Positions 26,525-34,737 of a stretch of 37,937 bases of DNA are shown here, piece by piece (positions within the stretch are counted from its first letter, which is position 1; each line of letters starts with the position of its first letter). The notes beneath the pieces are model-generated. The model made no database searches. It was not told the DNA's origin and was given only the letters and a program-made list of their open reading frames with translations. The stretch is from a bacterium (GTDB taxonomy: Bacteria > Chloroflexota > Dormibacteria > Aeolococcales > Bog-877). Where the stretch lies: NCBI GenBank assembly GCA_021795235.1, contig JAJYPP010000030.1:1-37937 (forward strand), given 5' to 3'. The position numbers were made by a program, and so were the translations under genes.

Positions 26525-27567
26525 GCCCATTCGCCCTCCGGAGGATAGAGAATCACCTTCCCAACGGCGCCGCTCCGAGCCAGCTCAGCGGCCCTGTCGA
26601 ACTCCAGCATCGACACCCGATCGGTCAGGATGGGCCGCACGTCGACCATGCCCGAGCCCAGATAGGCCGAGGTCCGGTCCCAGGTCTCGAACTGGCGCCG
26701 GCCGGTCACCCCGAACAGGGTAACGCCCCGCATGACGACCAGCGAGGTGAGGTCGATCGACACGTCGACATCGCCCAACCCCAGCAGGCTGACCCAGCCG
26801 CCCGGGGTGATCGTGCGCAGGGAACCGTCGATGAGGGCGGGATGTCCCGACATCTCCAGGACCACGTCGGCGGTCCCCCGGCAGGCTCGGCGGAGCTCCG
26901 CTTCGAAGTCAGCCACAGATGAGGTGTCGATGGTCTGGTCGGCACCCATGGCCTCGGCGATCCGCAGCCGAGCCCGCACGCGGTCGACCGCCACCACCCG
27001 GCGGGCGCCCTCGGCCCTGGCTATGCCCACCGCCGCCAGGCCGATGGGACCGCAGCCCGTCACCACCACCGAGCGATCACGCAGCGGCCCCTGGCAGGCG
27101 GAGTGGACGGCGTTGCCCATCGGCTCCTGGAATGCCACCACCGCAGGGTCGAGCCCCGGAGGCGCGGGCCGGCAATTGCGCTCGGGGACCACCACCAGTT
27201 CCGCGAACGCGCCGTCGATGTCGACCCCCAGGATCCGGGTGTTCTGGCAGACGTGAAAGTCGCCGCGCTGACACTGCGCGCAGGTGAGGCAGACGATGTG
27301 GGTTTCCACCCCGACGATGTCCCCGACCGCGAGCCGGGTGACCCCCTCTCCAAGGGCGAGAACCAGACCAGCCATCTCGTGCCCCATCACTCTCGGCGGC
27401 CGCACCCGGGCAGCCGCCCATGGGTTCCAGTCGAGTATGTGCAGGTCGGTGCCGCAGATCCCGGTGGCCACCGGCTTGACCAAGACCTCCCCGGGTCCGG
27501 GACGCGGGTCCGCCACCTCCCCCAACGCCGCCCCGGGCCCGGCCCGAGACTTCAGAACTGCTCGCAA
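26521..27567 (-). CDS. tdh: L-threonine 3-dehydrogenase
   Basis: A 348-residue zinc-dependent medium-chain dehydrogenase that oxidises L-threonine to 2-amino-3-ketobutyrate with NAD+. Catalytic zinc ligands Cys38, His63 and Glu64 and structural zinc ligands Cys93, 96, 99 and 107 all fall at the same numbers as in the E. coli enzyme. The Rossmann motif is VVTGCGPIGLAAVGIA. The start is a TTG at 27567 with GGGAGG seven to eight bases before it, the only TTG start I assign here. With kbl it forms the two-step threonine-to-glycine pathway. Confidence 0.95.
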   Translation of the reverse strand: MRAVLKSRAGPGAALGEVADPRPGPGEVLVKPVATGICGTDLHILDWNPWAAARVRPPRVMGHEMAGLVLALGEGVTRLAVGDIVGVETHIVCLTCAQCQRGDFHVCQNTRILGVDIDGAFAELVVVPERNCRPAPPGLDPAVVAFQEPMGNAVHSACQGPLRDRSVVVTGCGPIGLAAVGIARAEGARRVVAVDRVRARLRIAEAMGADQTIDTSSVADFEAELRRACRGTADVVLEMSGHPALIDGSLRTITPGGWVSLLGLGDVDVSIDLTSLVVMRGVTLFGVTGRRQFETWDRTSAYLGSGMVDVRPILTDRVSMLEFDRAAELARSGAVGKVILYPPEGEWA

Positions 27568-27929
27568 AGATCTGCCTCCCTGGGCTCGTGGTGGGACTCC
27601 CTCTCCTAATCATGCAGCGGCGGCCGCGGCCCGGCACCGGCCTCACTTCCGGGGCCCGGTCCTCGATCCCCAGCGGCGGCTCGCCTGGTGGGCGTGCCTT
27701 CTGTTCGGTGGTGCCGGTCAGAGCCCGCAGGTTCGAACTGTCGGAACCCGGCGCCGGGCCGACCCGCTTGGACGATACGGCCGAGAGCAGCCGACGAGGC
27801 AGGCGTTCCCGCCCCGGAGCGGCCGGCCGGGGCGGTGCCGGCCCCGCCGATGCCACAACCGGCGCGGTTTGGGATATCGTGGCCGGCGGATGCCCGGTGA
27901 GCGGGCTGGAACCGCAGAGGAGGGAGGCC
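27568..27929. other. 362-bp divergent intergenic region between tdh and the RAM-domain gene
   Basis: This region should hold the promoters of the tdh operon (leftwards) and the RAM-domain gene (rightwards). The open frames running through it are low-complexity and unlikely to be genes. A GTTCGAAC palindrome near 27735 resembles a tRNA T-loop, but no acceptor or anticodon stem can be built around it. GATATC at about 27873-27878 is the most AT-rich point, but no clean promoter is seen. Confidence 0.4.
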
Positions 27930-28160
27930 ATGGTGCGTGCGTACATCCTGATGACCCTGGAGCCCGGCAAGGCAATGGATGTGGTGAAGCGGTTGCGGGG
28001 AGAGGCTGGCGTCCTCCAGGTCGATGCCATCACCGGCGAGTACGATGCCGTCGCCCAGATTCAGGCCGACGACGTCAAGGGAGTCGGAGCCCTGGTCGTG
28101 GACCGCATCCAGAGCTTCAGTGGAGTGTCCCGCACCCTCACCTGCCTCGCTGTGGAGTGA
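27930..28160 (+). CDS. Stand-alone Lrp/AsnC ligand-binding (RAM) domain protein
   Basis: A 76-residue protein matching the effector-binding domain of Lrp/AsnC regulators, without the DNA-binding half. The pattern MVRAYILMTLEPGKAMDVVKR, DAITGEYDAVAQIQADD and GVSRTLTCLAVE fits the beta-alpha-beta-beta-alpha-beta RAM fold. Stand-alone RAM proteins bind amino acids and may modulate full-length Lrp regulators or enzymes (family knowledge). It is divergent from tdh-kbl, so amino-acid sensing linked to threonine/glycine metabolism is plausible. The ATG at 27930 has AGGAGGGAGG just upstream. Its 3' end overlaps the convergent toxin gene by 23 bases. Confidence 0.88.
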   Translation: MVRAYILMTLEPGKAMDVVKRLRGEAGVLQVDAITGEYDAVAQIQADDVKGVGALVVDRIQSFSGVSRTLTCLAVE

Positions 28161-28614
28161 GGTCGCCCACGGACCGGCGGAAGCCGGTTCGGTCCAGGTC
28201 GGCCCGCGACCTCAGCGGCTCGACGATCATGAGATCCCGGAAGTAGGCCCGGTAGAAGCCCCGGTCGCGGGTCAGCAACCGGTCCGCCACATCGATGGCA
28301 TGCGCCCCGACCAGGAAGTCGGGTGCCAGGCGCTGGCGGTCGCCCCCCCGCAGGTGGTACTCGCGCTGGATCCTCGAAGCCTGCAGGGCTGCCCGCTCCG
28401 AAGTCGGCTCGTACCTCACTCCCAGCTTCGCCAGGACCCGCCGGGCCTCCTCCGGGCTTTCAAAGTAACCGGCCACCTCCGAGTAGACGACATCGCAGGC
28501 CACGACCGGGCCCCGTCGGCGGCTGGCCTGCAACGCCTCCCACGCCGCCCTGCCCTGGGTGGGATCGGGGCTGAGCACGTCGATCAGGACGTTGGAGTCG
28601 ACTGCGGTGATCAA
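28138..28614 (-). CDS. PIN-domain ribonuclease, VapC-type toxin
   Basis: A 158-residue PIN-domain protein with the four acidic residues of the active site visible: Asp6 in VDSNVLIDVL, Glu46 in VYSEVAGYF, Asp99 in APDFLVGAHA and Asp117 in LTRDRGFY. VapC toxins cleave RNA, often tRNA or rRNA, and are held inactive by a cognate antitoxin. The start overlaps the upstream small gene by four bases, the usual antitoxin-toxin arrangement. The C-terminus extends about 25 residues beyond the PIN core. The target is unknown. Confidence 0.9.
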   Translation of the reverse strand: MITAVDSNVLIDVLSPDPTQGRAAWEALQASRRRGPVVACDVVYSEVAGYFESPEEARRVLAKLGVRYEPTSERAALQASRIQREYHLRGGDRQRLAPDFLVGAHAIDVADRLLTRDRGFYRAYFRDLMIVEPLRSRADLDRTGFRRSVGDLTPQRGR

Positions 28615-28805
28615 AGCTGGTCCACCGGGCCGCGCAGCTGCTCCATCAGATAGTCGGTCGGGACTCCCAGCCCCAGGTAGCCGTAGAGGCCCTCGTCAAG
28701 GACCTCCAGCTCCGCGGAGGGGGCCAACCTGTCCGCCGGTCCTCCAGTCCTGTCCCCTTCCGGGGAGACGATCCCGGTTCTGTCCCCATCTTGTGCTTGG
28801 TCCAT
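28611..28805 (-). CDS. Putative antitoxin of the PIN-domain toxin
   Basis: A 64-residue acidic protein with a GGAGG ribosome-binding site five bases before its ATG and a four-base overlap with the PIN toxin gene. It has no recognisable AbrB, ribbon-helix-helix or other DNA-binding fold. The N-terminal part carries a short repeat (GDRTG at residues 7-11 and 17-21) and looks disordered. The C-terminal part, LEVLDEGLYGYLGLGVPTDY and onwards, could be the segment that wraps the toxin. The antitoxin role rests on gene position. Confidence 0.6.
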   Translation of the reverse strand: MDQAQDGDRTGIVSPEGDRTGGPADRLAPSAELEVLDEGLYGYLGLGVPTDYLMEQLRGPVDQL

Positions 28806-28904
28806 TCAAACCTCCACCGCGGCGGCAACTGGCTCAATGCGGGAGAGAGGTAGGCCGCCACCTCCCCCGCTGAGAGTCCGGCGAGCCCGGTCGGCGGGGA
28901 CGAC

Positions 28905-30275
28905 TCAGCTGAGGTAGGGCGCTACTCCGTGGCCCTGCTGGGCCGCATCCATCACCACCTCGCTCACGGTGGGATGGGCGTGGATCACGTCTCCGAGCTC
29001 CGCCATGGTGAAGCCGTCGCTGATCGCGACCCCGACCTCGTGGATGAGCTCCACCGCGTGCGGTCCCATGATGGTGGCGCCCAGCAGACGGTCGTCCTGG
29101 GCGTCGGCCACCAGCTGCACGTACCCCTCTGGCTCGCCCTCTGCCAGGGCCTTGGCCTCGCCGACGAATCTGGCCTGCCCGATGCGGACCTCATGGCCCG
29201 CCTCGCGGGCGAGGTCGGCATGCAGGCCGACGGTGGCTATCTCAGGGTTGGTGAAGATGCAGTTCGGGACCACGGTCCGGTCCATGGGGCGCATCCGGCC
29301 GGGGTCGAGCGCGTTCTCCACCGCCCTGGCGGCCTCAGCGCTGGCCAGGTGCGCCAGCTGGAGTCCGCCGATGCAGTCGCCGGCTCCCCAGATGGCTTGG
29401 TTGGCGGTTCGGAGGTACTCGTCAACTTCGACGTGGCCCCGTTGGTTCACCGCCACGCCCGCCTCCTCCAGCCCTATCCCCGAGGTCTGGGGGGATCTGC
29501 CGACGGCCACCAGGAGCGTGTCCGCCTCTAGCTTGGTCCCCCCGGTGAGGGTGGCGGAGATCCCTTGGTCTCGATAGCTGAGCTCCTCTACCTTGCTGCC
29601 GAGGTGAACCTTGACCCCGTGGCCCTCCAGCAGCCGCTGGAACTGCTGAGCGGTGCGGCGATCGACCCCGGTCAGCAACTGGGGAAGCATCTCGACCACG
29701 GTCACATCCGCGCCCAGGGGGGCGAAGAGGCTCGCGAACTCGCAGCCGATGACGCCTCCCCCAATGATCAGGAGCCGCTGGGGAATCTCCGTCAGCGCCC
29801 AAACCCCATCGGAGGTTATGACCCGAGGGTGGCTCATGTCGATCCCGGGCAGGCCCGCAGGCTCGGTGCCCACGCACACCACCAGATGGTCGTACGGGAA
29901 GACGGCGCCCCCGGCCGTCACCGCCGCTCCTTCCAGTCGGCCCGGCTCCCGCACCACCTTCACCTGGTGGCGCTTGCAGGCGGCCTCGACCCCGCCGCGC
30001 ATCTTGAGGACGATCTCGTCCTTGCGCGCTTGCATGCGCGGGAAATCGAAGGAGAGGCCCTGCACCCGCAGACCGAACTCATCGGCTCTCTGGATCTTGG
30101 CGGCCAGCGCCGAGATCGCCAACAGCGCCTTGCTGGGGACGCATCCCCGATTGAGGCAGGTCCCCCCGAGATCGCGACGCTCTACCAGCACGACCTCCGC
30201 GCCCATCTGGGCGGCCCTGAGCGCGGCGACATCGCCGGCCGGGCCTCCGCCGAGTACCACCACCCTAGCCGCCAT
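28905..30275 (-). CDS. lpdA: Dihydrolipoamide dehydrogenase (E3)
   Basis: A 456-residue flavoprotein that reoxidises dihydrolipoyl groups of 2-oxoacid dehydrogenase complexes with NAD+. The FAD-binding motif VVLGGGPAGDVAALRA is at the N-terminus. The redox-active disulfide is Cys40-Cys45 in GGTCLNRGCVPSK. The NAD fold motif is IIGGGVIGCEFAS, and the catalytic His-Glu pair is in HAHPTVSE near the C-terminus. I prefer ATG 30275, with GGAG five bases upstream, over the ATG two codons earlier. The gene overlaps the end of the lipoyl-E2-E1 gene, so E3 is co-produced with its partner. Confidence 0.96.
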   Translation of the reverse strand: MAARVVVLGGGPAGDVAALRAAQMGAEVVLVERRDLGGTCLNRGCVPSKALLAISALAAKIQRADEFGLRVQGLSFDFPRMQARKDEIVLKMRGGVEAACKRHQVKVVREPGRLEGAAVTAGGAVFPYDHLVVCVGTEPAGLPGIDMSHPRVITSDGVWALTEIPQRLLIIGGGVIGCEFASLFAPLGADVTVVEMLPQLLTGVDRRTAQQFQRLLEGHGVKVHLGSKVEELSYRDQGISATLTGGTKLEADTLLVAVGRSPQTSGIGLEEAGVAVNQRGHVEVDEYLRTANQAIWGAGDCIGGLQLAHLASAEAARAVENALDPGRMRPMDRTVVPNCIFTNPEIATVGLHADLAREAGHEVRIGQARFVGEAKALAEGEPEGYVQLVADAQDDRLLGATIMGPHAVELIHEVGVAISDGFTMAELGDVIHAHPTVSEVVMDAAQQGHGVAPYLS

Positions 30276-33200
30276 CACCACTCCGGGTCGGAGCGGGGGC
30301 GGCCTCGCCGGTCAGCGCGTCGCCGACCAGCCGCTCCTGCTCTGTTAGATGGGCGCTCATGGATCCCTCAGAAGGTGAGGCCTGGGCCCGCCGCCCGACG
30401 TAGCCGAGCTCCAGCTCCTGGGGCAGGAGCGCCTGAAGGCGGGGCAGGAGGTAGGTGTAGGCGCCCATGTTGCGGGGTTCCTCCTGAACCCAGACCACCT
30501 GCTCGAGCTCGGGATAACCGGCCAGCGCCGCCGCGATCGCGGCGGCGGCGAAGGGATACAGAAGCTCGAGCCTGAGGATGGCGACCTGATCCTGACCCTC
30601 CTTGTCACGGCGCGCTATCAGCTCGTGCCCAACCTTGCCGCTGGCGAGCAGGAGGCGTCTGATCCGCCGGGGATCCGGTCGCGCGGGGTCACCCAGAACG
30701 GCTTGGAAGGATCCCTCCGCCAGATCGGCGGCGCTGGACATGGCAGCCTGCAGCCTGAGTCCACTCTTGGGCGTGAACACGACCAGCGGGCGGCGCTCCT
30801 CTGCCAGCGCCTGCAGGCGCAGGAGGTGGAAGTACTGGGCCGCCGTCGACGGGTAGGCCACCCGCATGTTGCCCTCCGCGCACAACTCCAGGAACCGCTC
30901 CATGCGCGCGCTCGAGTGTTCCGGCCCGCTGCCTTCGTACCCGTGCGGCAGGAGCAGGGTCAGCCGTGACTCCTGGCCCCATTTCGCCTGACCCGCCGCC
31001 ACGAACTGGTCGATGATGACCTGAGCATTGTTGAAGAAGTCCCCATACTGCGCCTCCCAGAGCACCAGCGCCTGGGGCTTGGTCACCCCGTAGCCGTACT
31101 CGAAGCCCATGGCTGCCACCTCGGAAAGGGGGCTGTTGTGGACCTCGAATGGTGCCTTGGCTCCCGCCAGGTGCTGGATCGGAGCCCAGGCGTCGCCCGT
31201 CTCCACATCGTGGAGGACCAGGTGCCGCTGGCTGAAGGTCCCGCGGGCCGTGTCCTGACCGGTGAGGCGGATGGCGACCCCCTCCTCGATCAGGCTGGCG
31301 AAGGCGAGCGCCTCGCTCTGGGCCCACAGGAGCCGCCCCTCGTGCTCCAGGGCCTGGGGCCTCTGCGCGAAGAAGCGCGTCAGCTTGGGGTTGAGCTTGA
31401 ACGAGTCGGGAACGGCGGCGAGCTCGCGATCCAGGGCCCGCAGGCGGGCCAGGTCCACCGCGGTCGGGGCCTCGGGAAGCCCCTCGGGCTCGCCCGTGCT
31501 GCCAGTCGGCTGCGCCGCGGCCGTGAGCTCGCCCCCTCGGGCCACGGCCCGAGCATGAGCCTGAACCAGCTCCTGATAGGCCGCATTCTGCTCGCCCTCG
31601 AGGTCGGCCTCGCTGACCACGCCGCGCTCGATCAGGCGGGCCCCGTAGACCTGCACTGGCGTGGGATGGCTGCGGATCTTGGCCATCATGACAGGCTGGG
31701 TGTAGGCCGGCTCGTCACCTTCATTGTGGCCCAGGCGGCGGTAGCCGATGAGATCGATCAGGACATCGCGCTCGAAGGTGGCGCGGTAGCTGACCGCCAG
31801 CCTGACGGCCTGCAGGCAGGCCTCCACATCATCGGCGTTGACGTGGATGATGGGGATGTCATAGCCCTTGGCGACGTCGCTGGCGTAACGGGTGGACCGG
31901 CCCTCGCTGGGCTCGGTCGTGAAACCGATCTGGTTGTTGCCGATGATGTGGACGGTGCCGCCCACCCGGTAGCCCTCGAGGCTCTGCAGGTTGAGGGTCT
32001 CGGTGACCACTCCCTGCCCGGTGAAGGCCGCGTCGCCGTGGATGAGAACGGGGACGGCGCAGCGCGTGTCCTGCACCAGCTCGCGGGCGTCGACCGCCGT
32101 CTGGCGCGCCCGGGTCCGGCCCTCGACCACCGCGTTCACCACCTCCAGGTGACTCGGGTTGTGAGTCAGCACGACCCTGACCTCGCGATTGTCCCTGGTC
32201 CTGGCGACCCCCTCGGCACCGTAGTGGTACTTCACGTCGCCGGTCGAGGCACCCCCCAGGTAGGCGCCGCTCTCGAACTCGGCGATGATGTCCTCCAGGG
32301 ACCGACCCACGATCCGGGCGGTGACGTTGAGGCGACCCCGGTGCGCCATCCCCACCACGACCTCCCGAGTGCCGTCCCTGGCGAAGAGCTCGATCAGGTG
32401 CTCCAGCATGGGCACCAGAGCGTCCAGCCCCTCGATGGAGAAGGTGTGTTGGCCAAGATAGGTCTTGCGCAGAAAGCGCTCGAACGCGTCCACCTGGGCC
32501 AGCCGATGCAGCAGCTCGCGCTGCTCCTCGGGGCTGAGCGGCGTCAGGTGCGCGCCTGACTCGACCTCGCTGCTCAGCCAGGTGCGCTGCTCGTGGCTGC
32601 TGATGTGTTCGATCTCGTAGGCGATGGTGCCGCAGTAGGTTTGGCGCATTCGCGGCAGCGCGTCGGCCAGGGTCGCTCCCGGCACCGCCACCCGCAGCAT
32701 CTCTGCCGGGACCTGGGTCATGAGCGCGTGGTCCAGACCCACGGTGGACGGCTCCAGGGAGGGGTCCCCCGGCGGCTCCGATCCCAGAGGGTCGAGATCG
32801 GCGGCCAGGTGCCCGTGAGTCCTGTAGGCCTTGACCAGGGACATCCCGGCCGCCACCGCCCGCATCAGCTGCTGGTTAGGCGTGGCGAGCGCGGACCCGG
32901 CGGTGACGGTGAGGGCGGCCGGGGCCGCCGGCTCGACGATCCCCGGCAGATCGAGCTGCAGGCTCCTGAAGACCGCCTCGTAGAAACCCTGGCCACCGGC
33001 AAGCAGGACCTCCAGCTGGCGCAGCAGCATGCCCGATTCCAGGCCCTGCACCAGGCGATGGTCGTAGGTGCTGGTGACGGTCATGACAGGGCGGATTCCC
33101 AGCGCCGCGGTGGCCTCCGGCGAGAGCCCGGAGAAGCCCGGCGGGTTCCCGATGGCGCCCACGGCGATGATGGCGGCCTGGCCGGCCATCAGACGGGGCA

Positions 33201-34506
33201 CCGAAGCGACCGTGCCCACCCCTCCGGGGTTGGTGAGGGTGATGGTCGCGTCCGCCAGGTCGTCGACCGTAAGGCCTCCGGACCTGGTCTTGGAGACCAG
33301 GTCCTCGTAGGCCGCCCGGAATTGGGGAAAGGTGAGCCGGTCGGCCGCCTTGATCACCGGGACCAGCAGGAACCTGCTTCCATCGGCGCGCTCGACATCG
33401 ACCGCCAACCCGAGGTTCACCCCATCCCGGACGATCTTGTGGGGATTGCCCTCGACCCTTGAGAAGCTGGCCGAGAAGGTCGGCACCGCCTGGGCCGCCC
33501 GGACCAGGGCGAAGGCCAGCAGGTGGGTGAAGGAGACCTTGATCTCGGAATGGCCGCGAGCCCGCAGAGACTCGTTCAGCTGTCGGCGGCGAAGCTCCAG
33601 AATCGGAACCTCAAGGGTGCGGAAGCTGGTCGCGGTGGGAACCGTGAGACTCTGCTCCATCGCCTCGACCAGCTTTGCCGAGGCTCCCTTGATGGGAAGA
33701 CTCTGAGGGGCACCGGGCCGGGCGGAGGGGGCTCCGGCGACTACGTCATCGCGGCGGATCATGCCCCCCGGGCCGGTCCCCGCGACCTGGCTCAGCGCCA
33801 CCCCGGTCAGAGCGCTCTGCCGGCGTGCCAGGGGGCTGGCATCGGCCTCCAGCAACGACCGGTCCACAGGCGCTAGCGCGGGGGACGGGGAAGCCGGCTT
33901 CTCGGGCTTGGCGACTTCGGCTGTGGCGCCGGCGGGCTGGATCCGAGCCAACACCGTCCCGACCGAGACGGTCTCTCCCTCGGGAACCAGCAGGTCCAGC
34001 AGGATGCCCCCGACGGGAGCGGGCACCTCCGCGTCCACCTTGTCAGTCTGGATCTCGACCAAGGTCTCCCCGGCGCCTATGTGGTCACCGACCTGCTTGT
34101 GCCAGGCGCCGACCACCCCTTCGGTCACCGACTCCCCCAGCGCGGGAAGGGGCACGGGCACCGGCTCGGAGGTCGCAGCCTCCACGGGCGGGGACCCGGC
34201 TGCGGGGGCTGGGCGTCCCTCGTCCGGTGACGGTGCCGCCGGACGCTCGGTGGTCGTCTCCGCCAACTCCAACTCTGCCAGCGGGGCCCCCACCGCGACC
34301 ACCTGTCCCTCGGACGCCACGATGCGGACAAGAACCCCAGCAGCCGGCGCCGGCACCTCGGCATCGATCTTGTCCGTCTGGATCTCGACCAGGGTCTCCC
34401 CGGCCGCGACCTCGTCGCCGACCTGCTTGCGCCAGGTACCCACCACCCCCTCGGTCACCGACTCTCCCATCGCGGGCAGAGTCACCTCCAAGGTCTTGCT
34501 CGACAA
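30265..34506 (-). CDS. kgd: All-in-one 2-oxoglutarate dehydrogenase: two lipoyl domains, E3-binding domain, E2 and E1 (Kgd type)
   Basis: A 1413-residue polypeptide converting 2-oxoglutarate to succinyl-CoA. In order: lipoyl domain 1 (about 3-80, lipoyl Lys46 in EIQTDKIDAE), an Ala/Pro linker, lipoyl domain 2 (about 115-190, Lys156 in EIQTDKVDAE), a linker, a peripheral subunit-binding domain (about 221-256), an E2 acyltransferase domain (about 275-510) and an E1 domain (about 540-1390). The E2 active site reads YDHRLVQG with His483; Gln replaces the Asp of the usual DHRxxDG, as I recall for actinobacterial Kgd. E1 shows VGMAHRGRLNV, HNPSHLEVVN, HGDAAFTGQG, IGNNQIGFTT and RLGHNEGDEP, the thiamine-diphosphate and substrate-binding segments. 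Classic mycobacterial Kgd is about 1227 residues and lacks lipoyl domains; the extra length here matches the two lipoyl domains. lpdA overlaps its end. Confidence 0.94.
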   Translation of the reverse strand: MSSKTLEVTLPAMGESVTEGVVGTWRKQVGDEVAAGETLVEIQTDKIDAEVPAPAAGVLVRIVASEGQVVAVGAPLAELELAETTTERPAAPSPDEGRPAPAAGSPPVEAATSEPVPVPLPALGESVTEGVVGAWHKQVGDHIGAGETLVEIQTDKVDAEVPAPVGGILLDLLVPEGETVSVGTVLARIQPAGATAEVAKPEKPASPSPALAPVDRSLLEADASPLARRQSALTGVALSQVAGTGPGGMIRRDDVVAGAPSARPGAPQSLPIKGASAKLVEAMEQSLTVPTATSFRTLEVPILELRRRQLNESLRARGHSEIKVSFTHLLAFALVRAAQAVPTFSASFSRVEGNPHKIVRDGVNLGLAVDVERADGSRFLLVPVIKAADRLTFPQFRAAYEDLVSKTRSGGLTVDDLADATITLTNPGGVGTVASVPRLMAGQAAIIAVGAIGNPPGFSGLSPEATAALGIRPVMTVTSTYDHRLVQGLESGMLLRQLEVLLAGGQGFYEAVFRSLQLDLPGIVEPAAPAALTVTAGSALATPNQQLMRAVAAGMSLVKAYRTHGHLAADLDPLGSEPPGDPSLEPSTVGLDHALMTQVPAEMLRVAVPGATLADALPRMRQTYCGTIAYEIEHISSHEQRTWLSSEVESGAHLTPLSPEEQRELLHRLAQVDAFERFLRKTYLGQHTFSIEGLDALVPMLEHLIELFARDGTREVVVGMAHRGRLNVTARIVGRSLEDIIAEFESGAYLGGASTGDVKYHYGAEGVARTRDNREVRVVLTHNPSHLEVVNAVVEGRTRARQTAVDARELVQDTRCAVPVLIHGDAAFTGQGVVTETLNLQSLEGYRVGGTVHIIGNNQIGFTTEPSEGRSTRYASDVAKGYDIPIIHVNADDVEACLQAVRLAVSYRATFERDVLIDLIGYRRLGHNEGDEPAYTQPVMMAKIRSHPTPVQVYGARLIERGVVSEADLEGEQNAAYQELVQAHARAVARGGELTAAAQPTGSTGEPEGLPEAPTAVDLARLRALDRELAAVPDSFKLNPKLTRFFAQRPQALEHEGRLLWAQSEALAFASLIEEGVAIRLTGQDTARGTFSQRHLVLHDVETGDAWAPIQHLAGAKAPFEVHNSPLSEVAAMGFEYGYGVTKPQALVLWEAQYGDFFNNAQVIIDQFVAAGQAKWGQESRLTLLLPHGYEGSGPEHSSARMERFLELCAEGNMRVAYPSTAAQYFHLLRLQALAEERRPLVVFTPKSGLRLQAAMSSAADLAEGSFQAVLGDPARPDPRRIRRLLLASGKVGHELIARRDKEGQDQVAILRLELLYPFAAAAIAAALAGYPELEQVVWVQEEPRNMGAYTYLLPRLQALLPQELELGYVGRRAQASPSEGSMSAHLTEQERLVGDALTGEAAPAPTRSGDGG

Positions 34507-34569
34507 AGGGCCTCCCTACATGGTGGGACGAGCGGCGATGACTGCACCGATCACCGCCCGTGCTACTTC

Positions 34570-34598
34570 TATATACGATTCTACGGACGGCTGGTCGA
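34570..34598 (-). promoter_or_regulatory. Predicted promoter of the kgd-lpdA operon
   Basis: On the minus strand, TCGACC (complement of 34593-34598) and TATATA (34570-34575) are separated by exactly 17 bases, each matching the sigma-70 type consensus at four of six positions. The site lies about 64 bases upstream of the kgd start, in an AT-rich patch unusual for this genome. Confidence 0.45.
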
Positions 34599-34613
34599 CT
34601 GGACTGCATCCGC

Positions 34614-34642
34614 TTGACTCTTGGAGACCAAAGGCCCAAGAT
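34614..34642 (+). promoter_or_regulatory. Predicted promoter of nrdJ
   Basis: TTGACT at 34614-34619 matches the -35 consensus at five of six positions. A weak -10, CAAGAT, begins 17 bases downstream at 34637 and sits within the first proposed NrdR box, a common position for repression. GATATT at 34640-34645 is an alternative -10, but its spacing of 20 is long. Confidence 0.4.
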
Positions 34643-34678
34643 ATTGCGCCTAGGCCATGCTACAACCCCAACATATGG
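34637..34678 (+). promoter_or_regulatory. Tandem NrdR-box-like sites upstream of nrdJ
   Basis: CAAGATATTG (34637-34646) matches the CWATATATWG core of the NrdR box at nine of ten positions. CAACATATGG (34669-34678) matches at eight of ten. Their starts are 32 bases apart, about three helical turns, the spacing reported for paired NrdR boxes. NrdR represses ribonucleotide reductase genes in response to dATP/ATP (established knowledge). The nrdR gene itself is not in the window. Confidence 0.6.
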
Positions 34679-34737
34679 TTAGGCAGCCACCTAGAGCCTC
34701 TAGTCAACCACCGCTCGTCCTGCCAGGAGGAAATCCC

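Noticed and set aside
27725-27760. A tRNA-like T-loop (GGTTCGAAC) between tdh and the RAM gene, possibly an attachment site
   Set aside because: The flanking bases do not form a T stem, and no anticodon arm, acceptor stem or integrase gene is present.
31138-32559. A 473-codon plus-strand frame opposite the kgd gene
   Set aside because: It is antisense to the E1 domain and low-complexity, with no start signal.
34507-34737. A cobalamin riboswitch in front of nrdJ
   Set aside because: Neither the B12 box nor its flanking conserved elements can be found in the 231-base gap, and NrdR-like boxes explain the region better.
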